From Klebsiella sp. RIT-PI-d (GTDB lineage Bacteria; Pseudomonadota; Gammaproteobacteria; Enterobacterales; Enterobacteriaceae): a stretch of 64,000 bases of DNA. The notes under the pieces were generated by a model. That model made no database searches. It saw only the letters and a list, made by a program, of their open reading frames with translations, and had not been told where the DNA came from. How positions within the stretch are numbered: position 1 is the first letter of the stretch; every line of letters begins with the position of its first letter. Shown here in pieces: positions 28,419-38,093 of the stretch. Position numbers and translations under genes: made by a program. Location: positions 1,550,001 through 1,614,000 of the forward strand of contig NZ_LGIT01000009.1 of assembly GCF_001187865.1 (NCBI RefSeq). Reading direction: 5' to 3'.

Positions 28419-29630
28419 GTGAGAAACCGCGCGCTGGGTAGTATTTTAATTGTTGCAGGTACCACGATAGGGGCCGGAATGCTGGCGATGCCGCTGGCGG
28501 CCGCAGGTACCGGCTTTCCTGTAACACTGGTGTTACTCTTCGGGCTATGGGTGCTGATGTGTTACACCGCCTTATTGTTGCTTGAAGTCTATCAGCATGT
28601 TCCGGCCGATACGGGCCTCGGATCGCTGGCACAACGCTACCTCGGACGCTACGGTCAGTGGCTTACCGGTTTTAGTATGCTGTTTTTGATGTATGCGCTA
28701 ACGGCAGCCTATATAAGCGGAGCCGGTGAATTACTGGCGTCCAGTCTCAGCGGCTGGTTTGATATTTCTCTTCCGCCGGCAGCGGGTGTATTGCTGTTCA
28801 CGCTGGTTGGTGGCGCAGTAGTGTGTATCGGCACTTCACTGGTCGATCTTTTTAACCGCTTTCTGTTTGCTGCCAAAACGCTTTTTCTTCTTATCATGCT
28901 GGCACTGCTGCTACCGCATATCCATAAAGTTAACCTGCTTACACTGCCGCTGGAGAAAGGGCTGGCGTTGTCGGCCATTCCGGTTATTTTTACCTCTTTT
29001 GGCTTTCACGGCAGCGTGCCCAGTATTATTAGCTATATGAGTGGCGATGTTAAAAAGCTGCGGCGGATATTTATGATCGGCAGCTTTATTCCCCTGGTGG
29101 CCTATATTTTCTGGCAGCTGGTAACCCTGGGTAGCATTGGCTCTTCCGCTTTTGCCGCCCTGCTTGCTCAACACGCCGGTTTGAACGGATTGTTACAGGC
29201 CATTCGTGACGTGGTGGCATCCCCCCATGTCGAGCTGGCAGTGCATTTATTTGCTGACCTGGCGCTGGCGACATCGTTTCTCGGCGTGGCGCTGGGGCTA
29301 TTCGATTATCTGGCCGATCTTTTTCAGCGTACAAACACCCCGGCAGGACGCCTGCAAACGGGCCTCCTGACTTTCCTGCCGCCGCTGGCATTTGCCCTGT
29401 TTTATCCGCGTGGTTTTGTGATGGCACTGGGTTATGCCGGCGTTGCTCTGGCAGTACTGGCGTTGATCATTCCTTCGCTGCTGACGATGCAAAGCCGCAA
29501 GCATAACCCACAGCAAGGCTATCGCGTCGCGGGTGGCCAGCCAGTACTTTGGCTGGTGTTTAGCTGTGGTGTGGCCGTTATTGCCGTGCAATTCTCTATT
29601 GTTGCAGGCTGGCTTACCGCGGTAAGTTAA
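28419..29630 (+). CDS. tyrP: Tyrosine-specific transporter TyrP
   Basis: A 403-residue proton-coupled tyrosine importer, the same length as E. coli TyrP, with 11 membrane segments. The start is GTG at 28419 with AGAGGA upstream. The family N-terminus [20 protein letters not shown], the segment [16 protein letters not shown] and the conserved [20 protein letters not shown] are present. The promoter carries TyrR boxes. Confidence 0.96.
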   Translation: MRNRALGSILIVAGTTIGAGMLAMPLAAAGTGFPVTLVLLFGLWVLMCYTALLLLEVYQHVPADTGLGSLAQRYLGRYGQWLTGFSMLFLMYALTAAYISGAGELLASSLSGWFDISLPPAAGVLLFTLVGGAVVCIGTSLVDLFNRFLFAAKTLFLLIMLALLLPHIHKVNLLTLPLEKGLALSAIPVIFTSFGFHGSVPSIISYMSGDVKKLRRIFMIGSFIPLVAYIFWQLVTLGSIGSSAFAALLAQHAGLNGLLQAIRDVVASPHVELAVHLFADLALATSFLGVALGLFDYLADLFQRTNTPAGRLQTGLLTFLPPLAFALFYPRGFVMALGYAGVALAVLALIIPSLLTMQSRKHNPQQGYRVAGGQPVLWLVFSCGVAVIAVQFSIVAGWLTAVS

Positions 29631-29754
29631 ATAGCGCGTTTATCGGTTTCTGCGGGACCGGATAACCGCAGGGACGCCCAGCCCGGCGGTCGACCCGATG
29701 ACTGAGGGCTAATCGTCGATCACAGGCCGCCAGCCTGCATATAGCTAACCCTAT

Positions 29755-30429
29755 TTAGTGCAGGCAGCACTGTTTGAATTTTTTGCCGCTGCCACACGGG
29801 CAGGGATCGTTACGACCGACCGCTTTTTCTACTCGCAGAGGCTGTTGTACCGGCTTTACCGGCACTGGCAGCTGATTTTTGGACCAGTACGCGTATAACG
29901 TTAACGCGGCTGGTTCCAGCTTATCAATACTGCGATCGCGCTCCTGCGGCGTCAGCGTATCCAGTTTATCGAAATTAGCTTCCAGCCCATGCAGTGCAAT
30001 CGCATCCAGTTCAGGTTGAAGCGCCTCAGGCAATGTCGACCAGTCAGCGAGCGTCACACCGCGCATATAGCCAAAACACCACTCTTCAACAATAGTGAAC
30101 TCACACCCTTCAACTTCACGCGTCCCAAACACCGGCTCGAACTGTTCAGGATAACTCTCTAGCCGCTCGGCAATATCAGCCATATGCTGAAAACAAAGCG
30201 CCATGAACCGCTCCATCTCCCGCTCCGACTGCCAGGCTGGCACATTATGCGCGCCACCCCAAATAGCCAGTAGCCAGTCAGTCGGCTCAATTTCATACGG
30301 TGCCGACAGCACTGCCGTCAGCAGCCCGTCAAGTTCAGCAACGTCAAGAACGCTATCATCATTGCCATATTTCACCAGCACATCATCAAGCCATTCCAGC
30401 TCGCTTTCGTTTAGTGGTCCGCTATTCAT
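29755..30429 (-). CDS. yecA: YecA, UPF0149 family SEC-C metal-binding protein
   Basis: A 224-residue cytoplasmic protein. The N-terminal UPF0149 domain ([25 protein letters not shown]) is followed by the C-terminal SEC-C zinc motif [18 protein letters not shown]. In E. coli YecA binds iron through this motif and has been found with ribosomes and nascent chains, much like the SecA tail. It lies between tyrP and the NUDIX gene. Confidence 0.94.
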   Translation of the reverse strand: MNSGPLNESELEWLDDVLVKYGNDDSVLDVAELDGLLTAVLSAPYEIEPTDWLLAIWGGAHNVPAWQSEREMERFMALCFQHMADIAERLESYPEQFEPVFGTREVEGCEFTIVEEWCFGYMRGVTLADWSTLPEALQPELDAIALHGLEANFDKLDTLTPQERDRSIDKLEPAALTLYAYWSKNQLPVPVKPVQQPLRVEKAVGRNDPCPCGSGKKFKQCCLH

Positions 30430-30489
30430 AAAATATTTCCTCTGCGACGTGCGGTATAAAGAAGAGTAGTTGAAAGGAGAATGTCAGCC

Positions 30490-31023
30490 TCAGGCGATCA
30501 GACCCTTAGCTTTAGCCAGCAGAAACGCGGTCACCGACGTGGCATCCGTCACCTTCCCATCGAGTATAAGCTGCATAAAATCGTGAATTTTTATTTTGCG
30601 CGCGGTTAAACCATACTCTTCAGGCTCTAAAGAGGGCGCGTGATGCGTAAGTCCGGTCGCCAGGTAAATATGATATCCCTGTGCAGAATAGCCCTGCGCT
30701 AACTTTTGATACCCTATCCGGGTCATCTTTGTGGCGACTAAACCCGTTTCTTCGCGTAACTCACCGGCAGCAACCTGCTCTGGCGTCGCCGTTAACGTAT
30801 GCTCCCAGGCCCCCTGTACAAGCTCCAGCGTTCTCTCCCCCAGCGGATACCGAAACTGCTCGACCACATATATGGCGTCATCTTCAAGCGGCAGGATCAC
30901 TACAAAATCAGGCTTTTCAATAACGGAATAAATTCCCTCGCTGCCATCTGCCCGCTGAATACGATCCTCACGCAGCGCCATCCACTTATTACGATAAATC
31001 TCTTCAGATGCGAGCGTTGTCAT
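30490..31023 (-). CDS. NUDIX hydrolase
   Basis: A 177-residue protein of the ADP-sugar/nucleoside diphosphate hydrolase branch. I prefer the ATG at 31021-31023 (MTTLASEEIYRNKWMALRED); in-frame starts 8 and 11 codons upstream are possible. The Nudix box reads G..., then AAGELREETGL: the usual Arg of REUXEE is Gly, a known variant, while the catalytic glutamates are kept. The substrate is unknown. It sits between yecA and the leuZ tRNA, where E. coli K-12 has no such gene, suggesting gain beside the tRNA cluster. Confidence 0.85.
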   Translation of the reverse strand: MTTLASEEIYRNKWMALREDRIQRADGSEGIYSVIEKPDFVVILPLEDDAIYVVEQFRYPLGERTLELVQGAWEHTLTATPEQVAAGELREETGLVATKMTRIGYQKLAQGYSAQGYHIYLATGLTHHAPSLEPEEYGLTARKIKIHDFMQLILDGKVTDATSVTAFLLAKAKGLIA

Positions 31024-31326
31024 TTCTGCCGTCACCCTGACCTCCATACAAAACACCGGTTTTCAGCATACCTGTTGTGACGCAGAGTATGAAGCGTTTT
31101 ACCGACAGGCTCATTTACCCCTAACATGCTGATATTGACTACCGTTACATCTTGCGTTTCACGATAAAAGAATATTTTGCGGTCAGGCGCTAACCGCATC
31201 GGAACGTGACCGAAGGCAAATAGTCATGTGGCGCAGCCTGGCAATAAATATACCCATGATGATGTACATTGAAATTACGCTTTCAATGCATAAAAACTAC
31301 AGCCTGAAAAAGAGAAACCGCGGAAA
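31024..31326. other. Intergenic region upstream of the NUDIX gene
   Basis: About 300 bases between the NUDIX start and the tRNA terminator. I see no attachment-site repeat of the tRNA 3' end, no integrase fragment and no credible open frame. It must hold the promoter of the NUDIX gene. Confidence 0.5.
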
Positions 31327-31351
31327 CAAAAAAACCACCCGAAGGTGGTTT
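31327..31351 (-). terminator. Terminator of the glyW-cysT-leuZ transcript
   Basis: AACCACC and GGTGGTT pair around CGAA; on the minus strand the stem is followed by TTTTTTTG. It ends the tRNA operon 40 bases past leuZ. Confidence 0.88.
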
Positions 31352-31392
31352 CACGACACTGCTTATTGCTTTGATTATTCTGCTATTTTCCA

Positions 31393-31479
31393 TGGTGCCC
31401 GGGGCGGGACTTGAACCCGCACAGCGCGAACGCCGAGGGATTTTAAATCCCTTGTGTCTACCGATTTCACCACCCGGGC
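31393..31479 (-). tRNA. leuZ: tRNA-Leu (anticodon UAA)
   Basis: An 87-base class II tRNA starting GCCCGGG and ending with an encoded CCA. The anticodon loop GATTTAAAATCC carries TAA, and there is a long variable arm. It corresponds to E. coli leuZ, third in the glyW-cysT-leuZ cluster. Confidence 0.96.
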
Positions 31480-31491
31480 GCAGGAAAAAAT

Positions 31492-31565
31492 TGGAGGCGC
31501 GTTCCGGAGTCGAACCGGACTAGACGGATTTGCAATCCGCTACATAACCGCTTTGCTAACGCGCC
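31492..31565 (-). tRNA. cysT: tRNA-Cys (anticodon GCA)
   Basis: A 74-base tRNA starting GGCGCGTTAAC and ending in an encoded CCA, with anticodon loop GATTGCAAATC (GCA). It matches E. coli cysT. It lies 12 bases upstream of leuZ on the same transcript. Confidence 0.97.
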
Positions 31566-31605
31566 AATATTACTTTTTACACCCGCAACTGCCGATGCTT
31601 AAAAC

Positions 31606-31681
<76 letters not shown>

Positions 31682-31827
31682 ATAATCAAGAAGATAATCA
31701 CTTGATTTTACTATCGTCTGGCAATCAGTACCGCCGTTCGATGCGTTGCATTCTACTTACCTGTGCAGATGAGTCAACGATATTTTTCGCAACTACCGCT
31801 CGTTTGCTGAAATTTAAGCCGAAACGA

Positions 31828-32376
31828 TCACGGTTCAAGCAAATCGCCGCGCGCTGCATTCAGATATTGCAGCATTGACCACAGGGTAAGTACCGCGGCG
31901 ACGAAAAACAGGACGATGCCTGCCCACGTCACCCACTCGTTAGGGCGCCATAAAAGCCAGGTCAACGCCGCCATTTGCGCCGTCGTTTTTACTTTGCCGA
32001 TCCAGGATACCGCTACGTTGCTGCGTTTACCCAGCTCCGCCATCCACTCGCGCAGGGCGGAGATAATAATTTCACGCGCGATCATCGTCGCGGCCGGTAA
32101 GGTTACCCACCAGCTGTGATAATGCTCAGCCACCAGCACCATGGCGATCGCTACCAGTACCTTATCGGCAACCGGATCGAGAAAAGCCCCAAAACGCGTG
32201 CTTTGATTCCAGCGGCGGGCCAGAAATCCATCAAACCAGTCGGTCACCGCCGCGACAAGAAAAATCAGCGCACAGACAAAGGGCCCCCAGGCGAACGGCA
32301 TATAAAATGCCAACACGAAAAACGGGATCAAAATAACGCGAAACAGGGTAAGCAACGTAGGGATATTAAATTGCAT
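31828..32376 (-). CDS. pgsA: Phosphatidylglycerophosphate synthase PgsA
   Basis: A 182-residue inner membrane enzyme that joins CDP-diacylglycerol and glycerol-3-phosphate, the first step to phosphatidylglycerol and cardiolipin. The CDP-alcohol phosphotransferase motif is intact: [11 protein letters not shown] followed by G..LDPVADK. Four or more membrane segments are visible. It follows uvrC by 57 bases and precedes the tRNA genes, as in E. coli. It is essential in most backgrounds. Confidence 0.96.
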   Translation of the reverse strand: MQFNIPTLLTLFRVILIPFFVLAFYMPFAWGPFVCALIFLVAAVTDWFDGFLARRWNQSTRFGAFLDPVADKVLVAIAMVLVAEHYHSWWVTLPAATMIAREIIISALREWMAELGKRSNVAVSWIGKVKTTAQMAALTWLLWRPNEWVTWAGIVLFFVAAVLTLWSMLQYLNAARGDLLEP

Positions 32377-32433
32377 AGTGACGGGTAACTATCTGTTGTC
32401 AGTGAGAATTAGCTCTATGTTGCTACAGAGCAC

Positions 32434-34266
32434 CTAATGTTTCAACGAGTAGTAGATCTTTTCTGCCAGACCTTGCGAAATACCCGGTACTTTTGCGAGC
32501 TCTTCGACACTTGCATTCTGCAAACCCTGCAAACCGCCCATGTATTTTAGCAGCATCTGCCGCCGCTTGGGGCCAATCCCTTCAATCGTTTCCAGCGAAC
32601 TGGTGTTTTTCACTTTTGCCCGTTTTTTACGATGACCGCTTATCGCATGATCGTGAGATTCATCGCGGATATGCTGGATGACATGCAGCGCAGGTGAGTC
32701 CGGGGGAAGATTAAATCCCTCACCTTCAGGTTCAAAAAACAGCGTTTCCAGCCCGGCTTTACGATCGGTGCCCTTCGCGACACCCAGCAGGATCGGATGG
32801 TGCTTATCCCACGTCACCTCCAGTTCAGCGAAAACGGCTTTAGCCTGCCCAAGCTGCCCTTTCCCCCCGTCGATCAGAATAACGTCAGGAATTTTGCTCT
32901 CTTCAATGGCTTTGCCATAACGACGTCGCAGCACCTGATTCATGGCGGCATAGTCATCGCCGGGAGTAATGCCGGTAATATTATAACGACGGTATTCCGC
33001 CCGTAGCGGACCATTGCTGTCAAATACCACACAGGACGCGACGGTCTGCTCGCCCATCGTATGACTGATGTCAAAGCACTCCATACGCTTTACTTCCGGC
33101 AGTTTAAGCACCGAGGCCAGGGCTAACAGCCGCTGATGTACCGTTGACTGCTGCGACAGCTTAGTCGACAACGCCGTTGCCGCATTGGTACGGGCGAGTT
33201 TCAGATAGCGTGCGCGATCGCCGCGCGGTTTAGTCTGCACGTGAATGCGCCGACCGGCCAGCGTGGTGAGTGACTCTTCCAGCAGCGTTTTATCGCTAAG
33301 AGTAAAGTCCAGCAGGATCTCGCCCGGCAGAGTGCGCATCTGGCTGCCCTGAAGATAAAACTGCCCGACGAAGGTTTCTACCACTTCGCTCAGATCCGTA
33401 CCACCGGGGACTTTCGGGAAATAGCTTCGGCTGCCGAGCACTTTGCCCTGACGAATAAACAGTACGTGAATACAGGCCATTCCGGCATCGAAAGAGACAC
33501 CAATAACGTCAAGATCGTCACCGTTGTTTGAGACAAACTGTTTTTCGGTAACGCGGCGTACGGCCTGGATCTGATCGCGAATACGTGCGGCTTCTTCAAA
33601 GTCGAGATCCTGACTGGCGTTTTCCATGCGGGCAATCAACTGGGTTAACACCTGATCGTCTTTCCCCGCCAGGAACAAGCGAACATAGTCGACCTGCTGG
33701 GCGTAATCCTCCTCGCTGACCAGCCCGGCAACACAGGGGCCCAGACAGCGACCGATCTGATATTGCAGACAGGGCCGCGAGCGGTTGCGATACACGCTAT
33801 TCTCGCACTGGCGAATGGGGAAGATTTTTTGCAGCAATGCCAGCGTTTCACGTACGGCATAGCCGTTGGGAAACGGGCCGAAGTATTCACCCTTGGCATG
33901 TTTAGCCCCGCGGTGGGTCGCCAGACGTGGATGCCGATCGCCGCTTAAAAAGATAAACGGATACGACTTGTCATCACGTAACAGAACGTTATAGCGCGGC
34001 TGATAAAGTTTGATGTAATTATGCTCAAGCAGAAGCGCTTCCGTTTCAGTATGGGTTACCGTCACGTCTATTTGCGCGATCAGCGCCACCAGCGCTTCCG
34101 TTTTACGGGAAGCCAGGTTGCCGCGAAAGTAGCTGGACAAGCGCTTCTTCAGATCTTTGGCTTTACCGACATAGATAACGGTACCGCCAGCATCATACAT
34201 ACGATAAACACCGGGCTGACTGGTGACCGTTTTTAGAAAGACTTTCGAATCAAATACATCACTCAC
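32434..34266 (-). CDS. uvrC: Excinuclease ABC subunit UvrC
   Basis: A 610-residue nucleotide excision repair nuclease, the E. coli length when begun at GTG 34264-34266. It makes both cuts around lesions. The GIY-YIG domain is at the N-terminus ([23 protein letters not shown]). A cysteine cluster ([13 protein letters not shown]) and UVR motif (about 200-240) follow, then the RNase H-like domain ([21 protein letters not shown]) and C-terminal helix-hairpin-helix repeats ([25 protein letters not shown]). The start overlaps the uvrY stop by two bases, so the two genes are coupled. Confidence 0.97.
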   Translation of the reverse strand: MSDVFDSKVFLKTVTSQPGVYRMYDAGGTVIYVGKAKDLKKRLSSYFRGNLASRKTEALVALIAQIDVTVTHTETEALLLEHNYIKLYQPRYNVLLRDDKSYPFIFLSGDRHPRLATHRGAKHAKGEYFGPFPNGYAVRETLALLQKIFPIRQCENSVYRNRSRPCLQYQIGRCLGPCVAGLVSEEDYAQQVDYVRLFLAGKDDQVLTQLIARMENASQDLDFEEAARIRDQIQAVRRVTEKQFVSNNGDDLDVIGVSFDAGMACIHVLFIRQGKVLGSRSYFPKVPGGTDLSEVVETFVGQFYLQGSQMRTLPGEILLDFTLSDKTLLEESLTTLAGRRIHVQTKPRGDRARYLKLARTNAATALSTKLSQQSTVHQRLLALASVLKLPEVKRMECFDISHTMGEQTVASCVVFDSNGPLRAEYRRYNITGITPGDDYAAMNQVLRRRYGKAIEESKIPDVILIDGGKGQLGQAKAVFAELEVTWDKHHPILLGVAKGTDRKAGLETLFFEPEGEGFNLPPDSPALHVIQHIRDESHDHAISGHRKKRAKVKNTSSLETIEGIGPKRRQMLLKYMGGLQGLQNASVEELAKVPGISQGLAEKIYYSLKH

Positions 34267-34919
34267 TGATTTGCTAACGACTCCGCATTGCACAGGCCAT
34301 GGCGGATTGCCAGATGAGTCAGCTCGACATCGCCGTGAATATTCAGTTTACTAAACATTCGATAGCGATAGCTGTTCACCGTTTTAGGACTGAGACTCAA
34401 CTGCTCTGAAATCTCATTGACCTTTTGACCTTTGGTAATCATCAGCATAATCTGCAATTCGCGTTCAGACAAACTGGCAAACGGAGAATCTGTCTTTTCC
34501 GGTTTGATTTGGCTAAGCGCCATCTGCTGAGCGATATCAGACGCGATATAGCGCTGACCGGAGTCCACAGAACGGATCGCGCTGACAACTTCCTGTGGCG
34601 CCGCGCCTTTACTCAGATAACCTGCTGCACCTGCCTGCATTACTCTGGCAGGCAGTGGATTTTCAGTATGTACGGTAAGCATAATAATTTTGATATCGGG
34701 TGCCGCGCGTGCAATTTTGCGGGTCGCCTCCAGGCCACCGATACCGGGCATATTCATATCCATCAATACGACATCAACGGAATTTGCCCGGCACCATTTG
34801 ACAGCGTCCTCACCACAGCAGGCTTCGCCGACAACCTTGATGCCCTTAATATCTTCAAGAATGCGTCGTATCCCTGCGCGCACCAGCTCGTGATCATCAA
34901 CAAGAAAAACGCTGATCAA
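34263..34919 (-). CDS. uvrY: Response regulator UvrY
   Basis: A 218-residue two-component regulator, partner of BarA, that activates the CsrB/CsrC small RNAs and so relieves CsrA repression. The receiver domain has Asp8, Asp9, phospho-site Asp54 (LMDMNMPG) and a late lysine; a LuxR-type helix-turn-helix ([33 protein letters not shown]) ends the protein. The start is TTG at 34917-34919 with AGGAG 10 bases upstream. It overlaps uvrC. Confidence 0.96.
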   Translation of the reverse strand: MISVFLVDDHELVRAGIRRILEDIKGIKVVGEACCGEDAVKWCRANSVDVVLMDMNMPGIGGLEATRKIARAAPDIKIIMLTVHTENPLPARVMQAGAAGYLSKGAAPQEVVSAIRSVDSGQRYIASDIAQQMALSQIKPEKTDSPFASLSERELQIMLMITKGQKVNEISEQLSLSPKTVNSYRYRMFSKLNIHGDVELTHLAIRHGLCNAESLANQ

Positions 34920-35351
34920 AGGAATAATCTCCTGAAAAGGGATAACGCTACTGACAACTTATCGGGAGGTATATTAACGGTTTTTGCTGGAATTTTAAAA
35001 TGCAAAAAAACACCAGAAAACGGATCTCGCTCGCGATACCTTAAATTCAGGGTCGCAAACGGCACTGGTAAGGCAGCGCCCCCCGTTCGCCAGTCACTGA
35101 GCTTTTTTCACCCTACGCGTTATAACGTGAACATATTTAACTCTGGATGTAACAATATTTAACGTATTGAGAACATAAATTTATTATCAGCGGCCGGGTT
35201 TTAATTTTCCGTTCAATTTTACTTATTGAATATTCATCAAATCTATAGAACAAAAAACAACCACTCCTTTTTTTGCTTCAGCTTGTGATATACTCCGCCG
35301 CCTTTACTTTTTACATCGCGCCAGCGCGCAAGAATTACATGAGGAAAAAAA
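34920..35351. other. Divergent promoter region of uvrY and yecF
   Basis: About 430 bases, very A/T-rich between 35150 and 35285. An extended -10 element for yecF is listed separately. For uvrY I see the ribosome site AGGAG and A/T-rich hexamers but no clear -35/-10 pair. I see no gene. Confidence 0.5.
35286..35294 (+). promoter_or_regulatory. Extended -10 promoter of yecF
   Basis: TGATATACT contains TG, one base, then TATACT, an extended -10 (TGnTATAAT type). No good -35 stands 17 bases upstream, which is common for extended -10 promoters. The start would be near 35301, giving a leader of about 50 bases. Confidence 0.5.
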
Positions 35352-35576
35352 ATGAGCGCACCCGACTTTTCGACGTCTGATGATACTCAGCAACTGGCTC
35401 AGGAAGTCTCCTGCCTGAAGGCTATGATGACGTTGATGCTACAGGCGATGGGACAGGCCGATGCAGGCCGCGTAATCATTAAGATGGAAAGGCAAATTGC
35501 CCAAATCGACAATGAAAATCTGGCTGCCGTCTATTCCAGTACGGTTAAGCAAATTAAACAGGCTTACCGTCAGTAG
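35352..35576 (+). CDS. yecF: YecF, DUF2594 small protein
   Basis: A 74-residue protein with the E. coli YecF length and sequence pattern ([30 protein letters not shown]). It is predicted helical, soluble and possibly coiled-coil. No function is known. GAGGAAAAAAA precedes the ATG. It lies between uvrY and sdiA. Confidence 0.93.
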   Translation: MSAPDFSTSDDTQQLAQEVSCLKAMMTLMLQAMGQADAGRVIIKMERQIAQIDNENLAAVYSSTVKQIKQAYRQ

Positions 35577-35582
35577 CAGGAT

Positions 35583-35616
35583 GACCGGCTAAGAGTAAGA
35601 CTCAAAGCCGGTTTTG
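35583..35616 (+). terminator. Terminator after yecF
   Basis: ACCGGCT and AGCCGGT pair, with a smaller GAGT/ACTC stem inside, followed by TTTT. It lies 7 bases past the yecF stop and before the convergent sdiA. Confidence 0.75.
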
Positions 35617-35643
35617 CGTCTGGCACGCAGAACGAGAACCTTT

Positions 35644-36366
35644 TCAGATCAAACCAATCGCCACCGCATAACACGCTATTTGCGTTTTATTAGGTGCATT
35701 GAATTTACGCTGCATATTCTTCTGGTGAAAGTTCACCGTATTCTCTGAAATAGACAAAATGATGGCGATCTCTGCGGATGTTTTGCCCTCGGCTGTCCAT
35801 TTCAAAATTTCCAGCTCGCGCTTACTGAATTTCATCTCTGGCGAGGCGACAAGCTCGTCATTGAGTCGTAATAATGCCTCAGTAGTGAACTCAATTAACG
35901 TTCGCAGGCGCATATCGGTTTCATCATCACTTACCTTTTTATTACGCGCAAGCTGGTTCGCCACTGACAAAAAACCGGTAGCCCGGTTAGGTAACACCGC
36001 ACAATGGGTGAGTCCACCGCGCAAACCGTGGTCACGAGCAGCATCCCAGAGCGTTCCCGCCTCGCAAAATAGCTCGTCGTTCCAGTTGATACAACTTTGC
36101 TGATAATTGTCCATATTTAACACTGGATCGATAGCAAAATAGTTCTCAGACTGATAATGCTTCAGCCAGGATGCCGGGTAAGTTGCGTAGAGCGTTATTT
36201 TAGGGCGAGTAAAGGGCACCGGGTGCCGGATACAAAGCGAAAAAAAATCATATTCAAGCCACTGAATTTGCTGCTGTAGCAGATTATAAATCTCATCTGC
36301 CGTTGCCGTTGATTGAAAACGGTACAGCATCTCCCGCCGCCACGCGAAAAAGTCATTCTCCCTCAT
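35644..36366 (-). CDS. sdiA: Quorum-sensing LuxR-type regulator SdiA
   Basis: A 240-residue regulator that binds acyl-homoserine lactones made by other bacteria. The autoinducer domain (about 1-165) keeps SLCIRHPVPFTRPK and IDPVLN but is otherwise clearly diverged from E. coli and Salmonella, while the C-terminal DNA-binding half (FSKRELEILKWTAEGKTSAE, ISENTVNFHQKNMQRKFNAP) is nearly invariant. ATG 36364-36366 gives the E. coli length; a TTG three codons earlier (36375) has better spacing from AGGGGA and may be the true start. No luxI homologue is in the window. Confidence 0.94.
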   Translation of the reverse strand: MRENDFFAWRREMLYRFQSTATADEIYNLLQQQIQWLEYDFFSLCIRHPVPFTRPKITLYATYPASWLKHYQSENYFAIDPVLNMDNYQQSCINWNDELFCEAGTLWDAARDHGLRGGLTHCAVLPNRATGFLSVANQLARNKKVSDDETDMRLRTLIEFTTEALLRLNDELVASPEMKFSKRELEILKWTAEGKTSAEIAIILSISENTVNFHQKNMQRKFNAPNKTQIACYAVAIGLI

Positions 36367-36612
36367 AACTGCCAATAATTCCCCTGCACTTCAATAACTA
36401 TTATGAATGCATCAAGCTAACACATAAAACTTATTTATTAATATAAAATATGCATTCTGCACAAATAAACAGTACTCATGCAGGCATTGGCAGTACTAAA
36501 ACCAGGGAAAATCTCGCTCTTCTTCGCTTTTTTTGATTTAAATGAAACTCAGGGCACCGTTGTGGAGAAGCGTTAAAACAGACATGAAACTTAAGTAAAA
36601 TTAATATACAAA

Positions 36613-36654
36613 ACCAATGGCGGGCGCATCTGCTGAAGCAGCATGCGCCCGCCC
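36613..36654 (-). terminator. Terminator after tcyN
   Basis: A long stem GGCGGGCGCAT / ATGCGCCCGCC continues inward as CTGCT / AGCAG with a one-base bulge. On the minus strand it is followed by TGGTTTTG. It begins 4 bases past the tcyN stop. Confidence 0.8.
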
Positions 36655-36657
36655 GGC

Positions 36658-37410
36658 TTACTGCGTGAGAAACTTCTCAAGAAACTGTTTTGTCCGCGGA
36701 TGTTGCGGTGCCGTAAACAGCGCTTTTGCAGGCCCCTGCTCCACAATGCGGCCCTGATCCATAAAAATCGCCCGGTCGGCTACGTCGCGGGCAAAACTCA
36801 TCTCATGGGTGACGATCACCATCGTACGCTTCTCCAGCGCCAGCTGACGGATGGTGTTTAAAACCTCACCGACCAGCTCGGGGTCCAGCGCCGAGGTCGG
36901 CTCATCGAAGAGGATTACATCCGGGCGCATCGCCAGCGCGCGGGCAATAGCAACCCGCTGCTGCTGTCCACCGGAGAGACGCTTTGGAAAGCTGTTCTCT
37001 TTGCCGTTCAGCCCGACTTTTTCCAGTAGCTGCCGCGCGCGCGCGCTGGCCTCCTGTTTATCTTCCCCTTTAACAATGACCGGGCCTTCGATGATGTTTT
37101 CCAGCACGGTGCGGTGGGGAAACAAGTTAAAGCTCTGGAAGACAAATCCCACATGCTGGCGCAGCATCCGGATATTTTCTTTCTGCTGACTGAGCGAGCG
37201 CGCGGTATCAATAGTAATATTACCCACCCGGATCGTGCCGCCCTCCGGCTGTTCCAGCAAGTTAATACTGCGCAGCAGCGTCGTTTTCCCTGACCCGCTC
37301 GGGCCGATAATCGCCACGATCTCGCCCTCTTCCACTTCAAGATCGATCCCGTGCAGCACCGTCTGCCCGTGAAATTTTTTTACTACCTGTTTAACGTCAA
37401 TGGCACTCAT
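36658..37410 (-). CDS. tcyN: Cystine ABC transporter ATPase TcyN
   Basis: A 250-residue ATPase of the cystine/diaminopimelate importer (formerly YecC). It has Walker A GPSGSGKTT, Q-loop FVFQSFNLFPH, signature LSGGQQQRVAIARAL and Walker B VILFDEPTSALDPE. It overlaps tcyL by 4 bases and is last in the tcyJ-dcyD-tcyL-tcyN set. Confidence 0.95.
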   Translation of the reverse strand: MSAIDVKQVVKKFHGQTVLHGIDLEVEEGEIVAIIGPSGSGKTTLLRSINLLEQPEGGTIRVGNITIDTARSLSQQKENIRMLRQHVGFVFQSFNLFPHRTVLENIIEGPVIVKGEDKQEASARARQLLEKVGLNGKENSFPKRLSGGQQQRVAIARALAMRPDVILFDEPTSALDPELVGEVLNTIRQLALEKRTMVIVTHEMSFARDVADRAIFMDQGRIVEQGPAKALFTAPQHPRTKQFLEKFLTQ

Positions 37411-38075
37411 TTCGGATCTCGCTCCTGACGGTTTAACCGATATTCAAAGTGGTTTTGTAAGGCAGAAAGCGCGGTTGCCATGATCCAGTAAATCAGCGAG
37501 GCCGCCAGATACAGGGTGAACACCTCCAGCGTGCGCGAGGTAATAAGCTGCGCCTGACGAAACAGTTCCGGCACCTGGATAGTGGCCGCAAGCGATGTAT
37601 CTTTTACCAGACTAATAAAACTGTTGCTCAACGGCGGAAGCGCGACCCGGGCCGCCTGCGGCAGAATAGCCCGACGTAGTGTCTGCCCCGGCGTCATGCC
37701 AATACTGGCGGCGGCCTCCCATTGACCTTTATCAATGGACGAAATAGCGGCGCGCAGCGTTTCTGAAGTATAGGCAGCGGTATTTAATGACAGCCCAATC
37801 ATGGCCGCAGGGACAGGATCAAGTTCAATGCCAAACTGCGGCAAACCGTAATAGATCATAAATAGCTGGGCGATCAGCGGGGTGCCGCGGAACACCGAAA
37901 TATAGATGCGTGCCAGCCAGCGTACGGGCGTGACGGCCGACATGCGCATCAGCGCCAGAACAAAGCCCAGCAGCAGACCAAAAAACATGCCGCCAATACT
38001 TAGCTGTAGCGTAAATACGGCCCCGCGCAGCAGAAACGGCATGGAGTCGATGACCAGTTGTAAGCTCTCTTGCAT
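37407..38075 (-). CDS. tcyL: Cystine ABC transporter permease TcyL
   Basis: A 222-residue permease (formerly YecS) of the polar amino acid family with about five membrane segments. The EAA loop appears as GQWEAAASIGMTPGQTLRRA followed by ILPQAARVALPPLSN. It pairs with TcyN and the binding protein TcyJ. It lies 18 bases after dcyD. Confidence 0.95.
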   Translation of the reverse strand: MQESLQLVIDSMPFLLRGAVFTLQLSIGGMFFGLLLGFVLALMRMSAVTPVRWLARIYISVFRGTPLIAQLFMIYYGLPQFGIELDPVPAAMIGLSLNTAAYTSETLRAAISSIDKGQWEAAASIGMTPGQTLRRAILPQAARVALPPLSNSFISLVKDTSLAATIQVPELFRQAQLITSRTLEVFTLYLAASLIYWIMATALSALQNHFEYRLNRQERDPK

Positions 38076-38093
38076 TATCGTTATTCTGCCAGG

